DNA of 64,000 nt from Cellulomonas sp. PhB150 (GTDB lineage Bacteria > Actinomycetota > Actinomycetes > Actinomycetales > Cellulomonadaceae): contig NZ_RKHX01000005.1 of NCBI RefSeq assembly GCF_003755175.1, positions 124,001 to 188,000 on the forward strand, given 5' to 3'. The notes below the pieces were generated by a model. That model was not told the DNA's origin. It searched no databases and worked only from the letters and a program-made list of their open reading frames with translations. Position numbers and translations under genes: made by a program. Positions 38,271-46,991 of the stretch are shown here, piece by piece (positions within the stretch are counted from its first letter, which is position 1; each line of letters opens with the position of its first letter).

Positions 38271-38936
38271 GTGCCCACTCCCGAGCGACCCATCACCGTC
38301 GCCTTGGTCGACGACTACGACGTCGTCGTGCTGGGCGTGGCCAAGATCCTCGACCAGTACCGCGACCGCGTCGTCGTGGCGGAGATCGACACGAACAAGC
38401 CGGTCGAGGACGCGGTCGACATCGTGCTGTACGACGCGTTCGCGCAGCCGGAGTCCGACAAGGCCGAGATCGGCGTCCTGGTCCGCAACCCGCGCGCGCG
38501 TCGCGTGGTCGTCTTCACCTGGAACTTCCATCCCGACCTCGTCGCGCAGGCCCGGGAGCAGGGCGTGCGGGGGTACCTGTCGAAGGCGCTGCCGGCGCGC
38601 GAGCTCGTCGCCGCGCTCGAGGCGGTGCACGCCGGCGAGGTCGTGATCAGCGAGGTGCCCGGCCGCGCGAGACCTGCCAGCGGGCTGGACTGGCCAGGCC
38701 GGGGCGAGGGTCTGACCGACCGTGAGGCGGAGATCCTCGCGCTCATCACGCAGGGCCTGAGCAACGCGGACGTCGCCGGGCACACCTACCTGAGCCCGAA
38801 CACCGTGAAGTCCTACATCCGCTCCGCCTACGCCAAGATCGGTGTCGAGAGCCGGACGCAAGCGGTGCTGTGGGGCGTCAAGCACGGCTTCGAGCCGGAC
38901 AACCACCGCATCGACCACTGGCGCGGGGGGCCCTGA
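38271..38936 (+). CDS. Orphan LuxR/NarL-type response regulator
   Basis: A 221-residue regulator. The receiver domain (about 8-125) keeps the acidic pair D14/D15, the phospho-acceptor D55 (IVLYDAFAQ), T83 (VVFTW) and K105 (GYLSKAL). The LuxR-type HTH (about 150-210) reads LTDREAEILALITQGLSNADVAGHTYLSPNTVKSYIRSAYAKIGVESRTQAV, given here as LTDREAEILALITQG, LSPNTVKSYIRSAYAKI. No histidine kinase is adjacent. GTG follows TACCGT by six bases, so translation may be leaderless; GGGAGG lies 14 bases upstream, rather far. Confidence 0.88.
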   Translation: MPTPERPITVALVDDYDVVVLGVAKILDQYRDRVVVAEIDTNKPVEDAVDIVLYDAFAQPESDKAEIGVLVRNPRARRVVVFTWNFHPDLVAQAREQGVRGYLSKALPARELVAALEAVHAGEVVISEVPGRARPASGLDWPGRGEGLTDREAEILALITQGLSNADVAGHTYLSPNTVKSYIRSAYAKIGVESRTQAVLWGVKHGFEPDNHRIDHWRGGP

Positions 38937-38976
38937 GAGCCTGTCGCGGCGCGCGGATGCCTGCCAGCATGGCGTG

Positions 38977-40047
38977 ATGTCCTCGGACCTGTTCGAGCCG
39001 GTCGGGCACGGCGCCGACGCGGTGGCCGACCGCCTCATGGCGGCGACGCTCGGCGCCCAGGAGCTGTTCGCGGTCTACGTCGGCGAGCGGCTCGGCTGGT
39101 ACGCGGCGCTCGCGGCCCGCGGGCCGACGACGTCGGCCGAGCTGGCGTCGAGCACGGGCACCGACGAGCGCTACGCCCGCGAGTGGCTCGAGCACCAGGC
39201 GGTGTCCGGGTACGTGACGGTGGACGGCGAGCACCGGTTCGTGCTCACCGACGGTGCCCGCGAGGTGCTCACCGACGCTGACTCGCCCCTGTACCTCGCG
39301 CCGCTCGGCCGCCTGCAGGCAGCGAGCGGACGGGTGGTCGACGACCTCGTCGAGGCCTACCGCGCCGGAGGGGGAGTCTCCTGGCAGCAGATGGGCGACG
39401 ACGCCCGCACGTCCCAGGGTGCACTCAACCGCCCCTTCTTCCTCGGCGCACTGGTCGACGACGTCCTGCCGTCGATCCCAGTCCTCCACGAGTTGCTGCA
39501 GCGCGGAGCCAAGGTCGCGGACCTGGGATGCGGCGAGGGCTGGTCCTCGATCGCGGTCGCTCGTGCGTACCCCAGAGCCACGGTCGTCGGCATCGACATC
39601 GACGCGCCGTCCATCGAGACGGCCCAGCGCAACGCGGTGCGCATCGGGGTCGAGGTCGCCTTCGAGCTCGCGGACGCCTCGTCAGCCCGGCACGACGAGT
39701 TCGACGTCGTGATGTTCTTCGAGTGCGTGCACGACATGGCGGACCCGGTCGCCGTCCTCGCCGCCGCGCGGGCCATGGTGCGCGACGACGGGTACGTCCT
39801 GGTGGCCGACGAGCGCACGGAGGAGGTCTTCACCGCGCCGGCGGGGCCTGTCGAGCGGCTGCTCTACGGCTGGTCGCTCACGGTGTGCCTGCCCGACGGC
39901 CGCTCGGCGAGCCCCAGCGTCGCGACGGGGACCGTGATGCGGCCCGCCGTCCTGGACGGGTACGCCCGGGCAGCGGGGTTCGCCGGCATCGAGATCCTGC
40001 CGATCGAGCACGACATGCTCCGCTTCTACCGGCTGCTGACGGCCTGA
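38977..40047 (+). CDS. Class I SAM-dependent methyltransferase with N-terminal winged helix (Rv2258c-like)
   Basis: A 356-residue methyltransferase. Residues 1-110 form a winged-helix dimerisation domain (TSAELASSTGTDERYAREWLEHQAVSGYV, split here as ELASSTGTDERYAREWL). The Rossmann domain starts with motif I VADLGCGEGWSSIAVA (about 185-200), then GIDIDAPSIE and a post-motif FDVVMFFECVHDM. This is the arrangement of O-methyltransferase-like enzymes such as mycobacterial Rv2258c. The acceptor is unknown. CAGCAT six bases before the ATG suggests a leaderless mRNA. Confidence 0.85.
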   Translation: MSSDLFEPVGHGADAVADRLMAATLGAQELFAVYVGERLGWYAALAARGPTTSAELASSTGTDERYAREWLEHQAVSGYVTVDGEHRFVLTDGAREVLTDADSPLYLAPLGRLQAASGRVVDDLVEAYRAGGGVSWQQMGDDARTSQGALNRPFFLGALVDDVLPSIPVLHELLQRGAKVADLGCGEGWSSIAVARAYPRATVVGIDIDAPSIETAQRNAVRIGVEVAFELADASSARHDEFDVVMFFECVHDMADPVAVLAAARAMVRDDGYVLVADERTEEVFTAPAGPVERLLYGWSLTVCLPDGRSASPSVATGTVMRPAVLDGYARAAGFAGIEILPIEHDMLRFYRLLTA

Positions 40048-40126
40048 GAGCCGGCACCGCCAGATCCTGCGGTCGCCGGCGGAAAACGCTGGGACCTCGA
40101 GCCGCGGGACGCCTAGCGTCACGCCC

Positions 40127-40876
40127 ATGGCCGACGCGATCTTCGAAGACCCCCGCCTCGCCGTCCTCTACGACCCCTTCGACCCCGACCGCAGCGACCT
40201 CGACCCGTACGTCGCGATGGCCGACGAATTCGGCGCGCGGAGCGTCGTCGACCTCGGGTGCGGCACCGGCACCCTCGCGTGCCTCCTCGCCGCCCGGGGC
40301 AAGGACGTGACCGGTGTCGACCCGGCGCTGGCCTCGCTCGACGTCGCGCGCACGAAGCCGGGCGCGGACCGGGTGCGCTGGATCCACGGCGACGCGACCA
40401 CGCTCCCGCCGATGCAGGTCGACCTCGTGGTCATGACGGCCAACGTCGCGCAGGTGTTCGTCACGGACGAGGCGTGGGCTGCAACGCTCGTCGGCATCCG
40501 TGCGGCGCTCCGGCCGGGCGGCCGGCTGGTCTTCGAGTCGCGCGTGCCCGAGCGCAGGGCGTGGGAGCGGTGGACCCGGGAGCACACCTACGCCCGCGAG
40601 GACGTGGCGGGCGTAGGCGTCGTCGAGACGTGGTGCGATCTCGGCGAGGTCGTCGGGCCGGTGGTGAGCTTCCGCTGGACGAACGTGCTGCCGGACGGCG
40701 ACGTGATCCTGTCCGACTCGACGCTGCGGTTCCGTGGTCGCGAGGAGACAGAGGCGAGCCTCGTGGCGCACGGGTTCGCGGTCGACGAGGTCCGGGACGC
40801 TCCCGACCGTCCCGGTGCCGAGCACGTCTACGTCGCCAGCGCACCGGCACGAGCCATTCCCAGAATGGGCTGTTAG
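40127..40876 (+). CDS. Class I SAM-dependent methyltransferase
   Basis: A 249-residue methyltransferase with motif I SVVDLGCGTGTLACLLA (about residues 39-55), GVDPA, then LVVMTANVAQVF and LRPGGRLVFESR. The N-terminal ADAIFEDPRLAVLYDPFD pattern is usual for small ubiquinone/tRNA-type methyltransferase relatives. Substrate is unknown. TAGCGT ends seven bases before the ATG with no ribosome site, so the mRNA is probably leaderless. Its last two codons lie in the LacI-type palindrome that precedes the GH127 gene. Confidence 0.85.
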   Translation: MADAIFEDPRLAVLYDPFDPDRSDLDPYVAMADEFGARSVVDLGCGTGTLACLLAARGKDVTGVDPALASLDVARTKPGADRVRWIHGDATTLPPMQVDLVVMTANVAQVFVTDEAWAATLVGIRAALRPGGRLVFESRVPERRAWERWTREHTYAREDVAGVGVVETWCDLGEVVGPVVSFRWTNVLPDGDVILSDSTLRFRGREETEASLVAHGFAVDEVRDAPDRPGAEHVYVASAPARAIPRMGC

Positions 40877-40884
40877 CGCTAACA
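40871..40884 (+). promoter_or_regulatory. LacI-family-type operator upstream of the GH127 gene
   Basis: TGTTAGCGCTAACA is a perfect 14-bp palindrome with the central GCGC pair typical of LacI/GalR operators (compare the CebR operator TGGGAGCGCTCCCA). It lies 152 bases before the GH127 start and overlaps the end of the methyltransferase gene. No LacI gene is in the window, so the repressor is encoded elsewhere. Confidence 0.72.
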
Positions 40885-41035
40885 TCGGGCACGCCGGGCC
40901 GGCCGCCGTCACTGTCGACGACGACCGGAGCGCGGCGCACGCCCGATCTCCCACGACGACGACGTCCTGGACCGGCTGCCACCGGCACTCGAGGCCCTCG
41001 TCGTGGGTGTCACGCCACCGCACCCGGGAGACGTC

Positions 41036-44000
41036 ATGACCTCGCACACCCGCCGCACCCTGCGGCGCCTCGTCGCGATCACCGCGGCCGTCCCGCTCGC
41101 CGTCGCCGGGCTGCTGAGCCCCGCAGGTGCGGCGACGAGCGCGCTGGGCGACCCCGTGCTCGACCTGTCGTTCGAGGGCTCGCTCGCCGATGCGAGCCCC
41201 CTGACGCACGAGGTCCAGGCGAGGGGCGCGGGGACCTACGAGTTCGTCGACGGCGTCACGGCGGGCAGCCAGGCGCTGCGGCTCCAGGGCTCGACGTACC
41301 TCGACCTCGGCGCGAGCACGGCGCTGCAGCCGCAGGACCTCACGCTCTCGTTCTGGATCAAGCCCACCTCGTGGTCCGGCGAGCAGGTGATCACCTGGAA
41401 CAAGGCGGCCTGGAACTCCGACGGCTGGTACGTCGCGTCGGAGTCGGACACCTCGCCGCTCGTCCTGTCGATCGGCCCGGCCACCGGCCAGCCGTACATG
41501 GTCGCGGCGACCTCGACGAGCCGCGCGCAGCTCATGCCGGTCGGCGAGTGGACCAACATCACGCTCACCTACGACCACGTCAGCAAGGACGTGAAGTTCT
41601 ACCGCAACGGCCTCGCGATCGGGACGACCGTGCGCTACCCGGTGGGCGGTGCCGCCACGGGCGTGCTCGGCTCCTCGCCGACGCTGCCCAAGACGATCGG
41701 CTTCAACGGTCCGCTCTACAACGGCTCGTACCTGGCAGCCGCGATCGACCAGTACGAGGTGTACGACGACGTCGCCAACCTCGCCGACGTCACGAGCCTG
41801 TACGAGCAGGGTGGTCGCACGATCGACCGCCAGGCGATCGCCCAGGCCGACGCCGACGCGCTGTCCGTCCCCGCGACCGTCAGCATCGGCGTCGTGCTGC
41901 CGACCACCGGCTCGCAGGGGTCCGACGTGCTGTGGGAGTCCTCCGACCCCGACGTGCTGAGCACCGCCGGTGTGGTGCACCCGCCGGCCGAGGGTGAGCC
42001 CGACGCGCGCGTCACGCTGACCGCACGGGTCCGTTACCTCGACGGCACGCCCGTCACGCGCGAGTTCGCCGTGACCGTTCCTGCCTCGACCTCGACGAAC
42101 CTCCTGCAGGACTCCGGCCTCGAGTCCGTGCAGCTCTCCGACGACTACCTGCAGAACGCGTCGGCGAAGGAGCAGGCGTACCTGCTGAGCCTGAGCTCGG
42201 AGAAGTTCCTCTACGAGTTCTACAAGGTCGCGGGTCTCCCGCCGACGACGACCTCCGGGTACGGCGGCTGGGAGCGCAGCGACACCACGAACTTCCGCGG
42301 CCACGCGTTCGGCCACTACATGTCCGCGCTGTCCCAGGCGTACAGCGGTGCGGCCGACGAGACCACCAAGGCGGCCCTGCTCGCGCAGATCGAGGACGCG
42401 GTCGAAGGCCTGACGACCGTGCAGGACGCGTACGCCACGTCCCACCCGGCCAGCGCCGGCTACGTCTCGGCGTTCCGCGAGAGCATCCTCGACAAGGTCC
42501 AGGGCACGGGTTCGTCGGACGAGAACGTCCTGGTGCCCTGGTACATCCTGCACAAGATCCTCGCGGGGCTGCTCGACATCCACCAGTACGTCGGGGGCGA
42601 GACCGGCGCCAAGGCGCTCGACGTGGCGAAGCAGTTCGGCGAGTACGTCTACCAGCGCGTCTCCGCCCTGCCGAACAAGGCCACGCTGCTCAGCACCGAG
42701 TACGGCGGCATGAACGACGCGCTGTACAACCTGTACGACGTCACGGACGACGTGCACTTCAAGACGGCGGCGGAGGCGTTCGACGAGACGACGCTGTTCC
42801 GCCAGCTCGCGGCCGGCACCGACGTGCTGTCCGGCAAGCACGCCAACACCACGATCCCCAAGCTCATCGGGGCGCTCAAGCGGTACATGGTGCTGACCAA
42901 GAGCCCCGAGCGGATGGCTGCGCTGACGCCGCAGGAGGTCGCCGACCTGCCGATGTACCGGCAGGCGGCTGAGAACTTCTGGACGATCGTCGTCGACCAC
43001 CACACCTACGTCACCGGGGCGAACAGCCAGGCCGAGCACTTCCACGACCCCGACTCGCTGTACGAGTTCGCCGCCGAGCAGGGCGACACGGGCGACGCGC
43101 AGACCGCTGAGACGTGCAACGAGTACAACATGCTCAAGCTCTCCCGCGAGCTGTTCAAGCTCACCAAGGACGTCAAGTACGCGAACTACTACGAGAACAC
43201 GTTCATCAACACCGTCCTGGGCTCGCAGGACCCGGACACGGGCATGACGACGTACTTCCAGCCGATGGGTTCGGGCTTCGAGCGCGTCTATTCGCTGCCT
43301 TTCACCGAGTTCTGGTGCTGCACCGGCTCCGGCATGGAGAACTTCTCCAAGCTCGGCGACTCGATGTACTTCACCGACCGGAGCAACGTGTACGTGACGA
43401 TGTTCTTCAGCTCGTCGTTCGAGTACGCGGACCGCAACCTTCGCCTGACCCAGGTGGCCCACATGCCCAACGACGACACGGTGCGGTTCACCGTGGCGGC
43501 GATCGACGGGGCAGCGGTCGCTGACGGCACGACCGTGCGGCTCCGCGTGCCCGACTGGGTCGCGGCCGACCCCACGGTCACCGTGAACGGCGACGTCGTC
43601 GAGCCGGCGGTCTCCGGGGGCTTCGTCGTCCTGCCGGACGTCGTCGCGGGCGACGAGATCTCCTACCGCCTGCCGATGAAGGTCCGCGTCACGGCGACGC
43701 CGGACAACGCGTCGTACATCGCCTTCTCCTACGGTGCCTACGTCCTGAGCACCGGCCTGGGCACGAAGAACCTCGGCGCGACGACGTCCGTCGGCGTCGC
43801 GGTCCGCGTCTCGCAGCGCGACGACACGGCCCAGGACGTCATCACCGTCCCGGACACCCAGGCGTGGCTGGACGGGCTCGCCGACAACGCCGTGCGGATC
43901 GAGGACAGCGCCGACGGCCAGGTCCAGGTGGTCCTGCGGCACACGCTCGGCGCCGAGGACATGGTGTTCACGCCGCACTACGCCCGCCACGGCGAGCGCT

Positions 44001-45733
44001 ACGGGCTCTACCTCAACATCGAGGGTCCGGACTCGGCGGAGGCTCAGGCCCGCATCAAGCGGGCCAAGGAGTCGCTGCGGGACGCGGAGATGAGCATCGA
44101 CTCGATCACCAACTTCGACGCCAACAACTTCGAGGCGGACAAGGGTCTCAAGAGCGGCGGCACCTCGTCCGTGGGCACCTGGAACGGCCGGCAGTACCGC
44201 GACGCGCAGAAGGACGGCTGGTTCAGCTACGACCTGGCGATCGACCCGGGCGCGGCGAACAACTTCGTGCGCGTCATGTACTACTCGGGCGACCTCGGCC
44301 GGAAGTTCGACCTCTACGTGAACGACGAGAAGCTCGACACCATCGAGATCAACAACACGGCCGGGACGAACGTCTTCTACCTCGACACGAACAAGCTGCC
44401 CGCGAAGCATCTGACGATCGACGGCAGCACGCGGTGGAAGAAGGACGTGCACGGCGAGCTGGTGCTCGACGCGCAGGGTCAGAAGATCCCCGTGGTCACC
44501 GTCCGCTTCCAGTCGACGGGCGGGCTCGTCGGCGGCGTCTACGGGGTCTACCTGACGCGGTCCACCGAGTACGACGACGTCGCCGCGCTGTCCGGGCTCT
44601 CGTTCGACGCGGGCACGCTCGAGCCGGCCTTCTCGCCCGCCGTCGCGTCGTACACGCTGACGGTGCCGACGACGACGGACGCCGTCGCGCTGACGGCCAC
44701 GCCGCACACCGGCTCCGGCCTGGTCTACGTGGACGGCGTGCTCGTCGACGACACCCGGCCGCGGTCGGTGCCGCTGACCGGTGACAGCACGACGATCGCG
44801 CTGCGAAGCTGGGCCCAGGACCACTCGACGTCCAAGCCGTACACGGTCACCGTGGTCCGGGCGGACCCGCCGGTGCTGAGCGCGGACGCGGCGCTGCGGT
44901 CGATCAGCGTGGACGGGAAGCCGCTGGCCGGGTTCTCGCCGGTCACGCACGCCTACACGGTGAGCACGGCGTCCGGCTCGGCGACGATCTCAGCGGTGGC
45001 GAACCACTCGGCGGCCCAGGTGGCGGTCTCTGCTCGCAGCACGGCGGGCGCGTACACGATCACCGTGACGGCCGAGGACGGCACGACCGCGACCTACGTC
45101 GTCACGGTCACCAAGGCCGTCGTCCCGCCGGTCTCCTCGTCGACCTCCGTGGCCGTGAGGTCGTCGGTCGCCTACGGCGGCTCGCACGTCGCGACCGTGA
45201 AGGTCGCCGCAGCGAAGCCCGCGACCGGGGCCGTCGTGGTGACCGTCCGGCGCGGGTCGGCCGTGGTGCAGACGGTCAGGGCGACGCTCGCGGGATCGTC
45301 GGCGAAGGTGACGATCAAGCGCCTGCCCGTCGGCACCTACACGGTGCAGGCCGTCTACGGCGGCAGCACGGCGGTCAGGGCGTCGTCGTCGGCCAAGGTG
45401 ACGACGAAGGTCGTCAAGGTCGCCGCGACGGCGAGGGCGACGCTGTCGAGGCCCTCGGTCACGGCGAAGTCGTCGTCGGCCAAGGGGAAGACGGTCGTGA
45501 CCGTGTCGGTGACGACTGCGACCAAGGTGACGCCCACGGGGAAGGTCCGCGTCCGGGTGTACGCGGGCTCCAAGGTCGTCCGCACCGTCACCGTCTCGCT
45601 GAGCAAGGGAGTCGCGAGGGCGACCGTGTCGAAGCTCCCGAAGAAGGGGACGTACTCGGTGCGGGCGACCTACCTCGGCTCGTCGGACGTCCGCTCCGAC
45701 GCGGCTCCCTCGCGCACGCTGCGGGCCGTCTGA
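41036..45733 (+). CDS. Secreted multidomain GH127 beta-L-arabinofuranosidase
   Basis: A 1565-residue secreted enzyme. Order: signal peptide (1-36), LamG/concanavalin-like domain (about 40-255), atrophied Ig-like domain (about 260-350), GH127 catalytic domain (about 355-960), a DUF6805-like beta-sandwich (about 1015-1175), two cadherin-like repeats (about 1180-1360) and C-terminal Ig-like, Lys/Ser/Thr-rich repeats. The zinc-thiolate centre of GH127 is complete: E692 and C694 in AETCNEYN, C761 and C762 in FWCCTGSG, the first of the pair being the expected nucleophile. The family releases L-arabinofuranose from beta-linked arabino-oligosaccharides of hydroxyproline-rich glycoproteins. GGGAG precedes the ATG. 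Confidence 0.92.
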   Translation: MTSHTRRTLRRLVAITAAVPLAVAGLLSPAGAATSALGDPVLDLSFEGSLADASPLTHEVQARGAGTYEFVDGVTAGSQALRLQGSTYLDLGASTALQPQDLTLSFWIKPTSWSGEQVITWNKAAWNSDGWYVASESDTSPLVLSIGPATGQPYMVAATSTSRAQLMPVGEWTNITLTYDHVSKDVKFYRNGLAIGTTVRYPVGGAATGVLGSSPTLPKTIGFNGPLYNGSYLAAAIDQYEVYDDVANLADVTSLYEQGGRTIDRQAIAQADADALSVPATVSIGVVLPTTGSQGSDVLWESSDPDVLSTAGVVHPPAEGEPDARVTLTARVRYLDGTPVTREFAVTVPASTSTNLLQDSGLESVQLSDDYLQNASAKEQAYLLSLSSEKFLYEFYKVAGLPPTTTSGYGGWERSDTTNFRGHAFGHYMSALSQAYSGAADETTKAALLAQIEDAVEGLTTVQDAYATSHPASAGYVSAFRESILDKVQGTGSSDENVLVPWYILHKILAGLLDIHQYVGGETGAKALDVAKQFGEYVYQRVSALPNKATLLSTEYGGMNDALYNLYDVTDDVHFKTAAEAFDETTLFRQLAAGTDVLSGKHANTTIPKLIGALKRYMVLTKSPERMAALTPQEVADLPMYRQAAENFWTIVVDHHTYVTGANSQAEHFHDPDSLYEFAAEQGDTGDAQTAETCNEYNMLKLSRELFKLTKDVKYANYYENTFINTVLGSQDPDTGMTTYFQPMGSGFERVYSLPFTEFWCCTGSGMENFSKLGDSMYFTDRSNVYVTMFFSSSFEYADRNLRLTQVAHMPNDDTVRFTVAAIDGAAVADGTTVRLRVPDWVAADPTVTVNGDVVEPAVSGGFVVLPDVVAGDEISYRLPMKVRVTATPDNASYIAFSYGAYVLSTGLGTKNLGATTSVGVAVRVSQRDDTAQDVITVPDTQAWLDGLADNAVRIEDSADGQVQVVLRHTLGAEDMVFTPHYARHGERYGLYLNIEGPDSAEAQARIKRAKESLRDAEMSIDSITNFDANNFEADKGLKSGGTSSVGTWNGRQYRDAQKDGWFSYDLAIDPGAANNFVRVMYYSGDLGRKFDLYVNDEKLDTIEINNTAGTNVFYLDTNKLPAKHLTIDGSTRWKKDVHGELVLDAQGQKIPVVTVRFQSTGGLVGGVYGVYLTRSTEYDDVAALSGLSFDAGTLEPAFSPAVASYTLTVPTTTDAVALTATPHTGSGLVYVDGVLVDDTRPRSVPLTGDSTTIALRSWAQDHSTSKPYTVTVVRADPPVLSADAALRSISVDGKPLAGFSPVTHAYTVSTASGSATISAVANHSAAQVAVSARSTAGAYTITVTAEDGTTATYVVTVTKAVVPPVSSSTSVAVRSSVAYGGSHVATVKVAAAKPATGAVVVTVRRGSAVVQTVRATLAGSSAKVTIKRLPVGTYTVQAVYGGSTAVRASSSAKVTTKVVKVAATARATLSRPSVTAKSSSAKGKTVVTVSVTTATKVTPTGKVRVRVYAGSKVVRTVTVSLSKGVARATVSKLPKKGTYSVRATYLGSSDVRSDAAPSRTLRAV

Positions 45734-45739
45734 GGTCCA

Positions 45740-45765
45740 GGCGGGGCTGTCGACGCAGCCCCGCC
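45740..45765. terminator. Terminator after the GH127 gene
   Basis: GGCGGGGCTG pairs with CAGCCCCGCC around a 6-base loop, between convergent stop codons of the GH127 and hemerythrin-like genes. Confidence 0.75.
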
Positions 45766-45772
45766 CGCGCCT

Positions 45773-46435
45773 CTACCCATAGATGCGGGCCCGGTGCGCC
45801 GCGAACTGGCGGCGCCCGGTGACCAGCCACAGCAGCCGCGCCGGGGCGGGCACATTGGCGCGCAGCCAGCCCGAGCGCTCGTCGGCCGGGACGACCTCGA
45901 GGATCCAGCCGAGCTGCAGGAGCAGGCGCTCGCGCGGGATCGAGGCCATGCCGCGCGCGTGCAGCGCACCCCACTCCTTCTGGCTCATCACGGTGGCGGC
46001 CGTCGGCAGGATCGCGGACTCCTCCTGACCGAGGTGGGCCAGGAGCGTGTCCCGGACCGCCTCGAGGGTGAGCGCGACCGGCTCCCCGTCGCTCGACCGC
46101 GCCGACGCGGACCACGTCGGGAGGACCTCGCCCAGCGCCTCGAGCTGCGCCGCCGTCTGGGCGTGCTGGGCGCGCATGAGGCCGACGTGCAGGGCGCACG
46201 CGGGAGCGCGCTGCTCGAGCACGTCCCACAGCAGCTCGTCCTCGCCGGTGTGGTGGTGGTGCAGCGCGTCGGCCACCTCCTGGACGTGGTCCCCGACCGC
46301 ACGGGCGCGGGCCGTGTCGCCGTCCGCGACGCCCCGGACCAGGGCGGGGCCGTCCGTGAACGCGCGCCGGAACAGCGCGTGGATCGTGAGCATGTCCGAG
46401 GTGTCGCAGCCGGGCTTCTCGTCCAGGGCAGTCAT
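45773..46435 (-). CDS. Hemerythrin-like (HHE) domain protein
   Basis: A 220-residue helical protein. The HHE cation-binding pattern is present: LTIHALFRRAF, then ADALHHHHTGEDELLWDVL, and a later helix LLAHLGQEESAILP. Such domains bind a diiron centre and sense or carry oxygen, NO or iron. The ATG seven codons into the frame has AAGGAAG at good distance and is preferred over the upstream GTG. The C-terminal third is basic (RARLLWLVTGRRQFAAHR) and not family-typical. It is divergent from a CGNR regulator with a palindrome between. Confidence 0.85.
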   Translation of the reverse strand: MTALDEKPGCDTSDMLTIHALFRRAFTDGPALVRGVADGDTARARAVGDHVQEVADALHHHHTGEDELLWDVLEQRAPACALHVGLMRAQHAQTAAQLEALGEVLPTWSASARSSDGEPVALTLEAVRDTLLAHLGQEESAILPTAATVMSQKEWGALHARGMASIPRERLLLQLGWILEVVPADERSGWLRANVPAPARLLWLVTGRRQFAAHRARIYG

Positions 46436-46448
46436 GGAATCTTCCTTC

Positions 46449-46477
46449 GTCACCAGTTAAAGACTAACAGTGGTGAC
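46449..46477. promoter_or_regulatory. Palindrome between the hemerythrin-like and CGNR genes
   Basis: GTCACC and GGTGAC bracket an inner GTTA-AAGAC-TAAC inverted repeat, so the whole 29 bases are an imperfect palindrome with a 2-base insertion in the right arm. It lies just upstream of TATCCT (46481-46486), the -10 of the CGNR gene, and overlaps the leader of the hemerythrin-like gene, so one bound protein could control both. Confidence 0.6.
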
Positions 46478-46493
46478 GACTATCCTGGTCCTC

Positions 46494-46985
46494 GTGCCCG
46501 CCGTCAAGGACCCCCTGCTCGCCTGGATCAGCCTCGGCGACGAGCCCGGGGTCGCCCCCGAGTCGATCGAACGCGTCCGCGCGCTGCTCAACACGGACGA
46601 CCGGTTCCACGGCGTCGAGCACCTCGGGGCCGACGTCCCGCGCGAGGTCGTGGGCGTGCGGGACGCGCTGCGGCGCTACCTGGTCGACGACGACCGGGCA
46701 GTGCTCGACGCGCTCGCGGCGGCGCACCCGCTGGTCGTGGCGTTCGGCGCACCGCCGCGGCTCGTCCCCGTGGACCCCGCCGACACCGTGGCCGGACTGG
46801 TCGCGGAGGTGTTCGAGGCCCAGCGCGACGGCATGTGGCAGCGGCTCAAGGCGTGCGCGAACCCCGACTGCCAGTGGGTGTACTACGACGCGTCCCGGAA
46901 CCGGTCCGGTCGGTGGTGCTCGATGGGGGAGTGCGGCGACGTCATGAAGGCGCGGGCCTACCGGGAGCGCGGTCGACGCGCGTAG
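46494..46985 (+). CDS. CGNR zinc-finger protein (ABATE domain)
   Basis: A 163-residue putative regulator. Residues 1-110 match the ABATE (stress-induced) ligand-binding-like domain; the C-terminal finger has C121, C126, C142 and C147 in CANPDCQWVYYDASRN and RWCSMGECGD. The defining CGNR tetrad reads C-G-D-V here, so Asn and Arg are replaced. I chose a GTG nine codons into the open frame because TATCCT ends seven bases upstream, giving a leaderless mRNA, and no ribosome site serves an earlier start. It is divergent from the hemerythrin-like gene. Confidence 0.85.
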   Translation: MPAVKDPLLAWISLGDEPGVAPESIERVRALLNTDDRFHGVEHLGADVPREVVGVRDALRRYLVDDDRAVLDALAAAHPLVVAFGAPPRLVPVDPADTVAGLVAEVFEAQRDGMWQRLKACANPDCQWVYYDASRNRSGRWCSMGECGDVMKARAYRERGRRA

Positions 46986-46991
46986 GTCCCG

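Noticed and set aside
39878..44950. A very long open frame on the minus strand, antisense to the methyltransferases and the GH127 gene
   Set aside because: It has no recognisable protein content and arises because high third-position GC removes stop codons opposite real genes. The plus-strand frames contain complete catalytic motifs.
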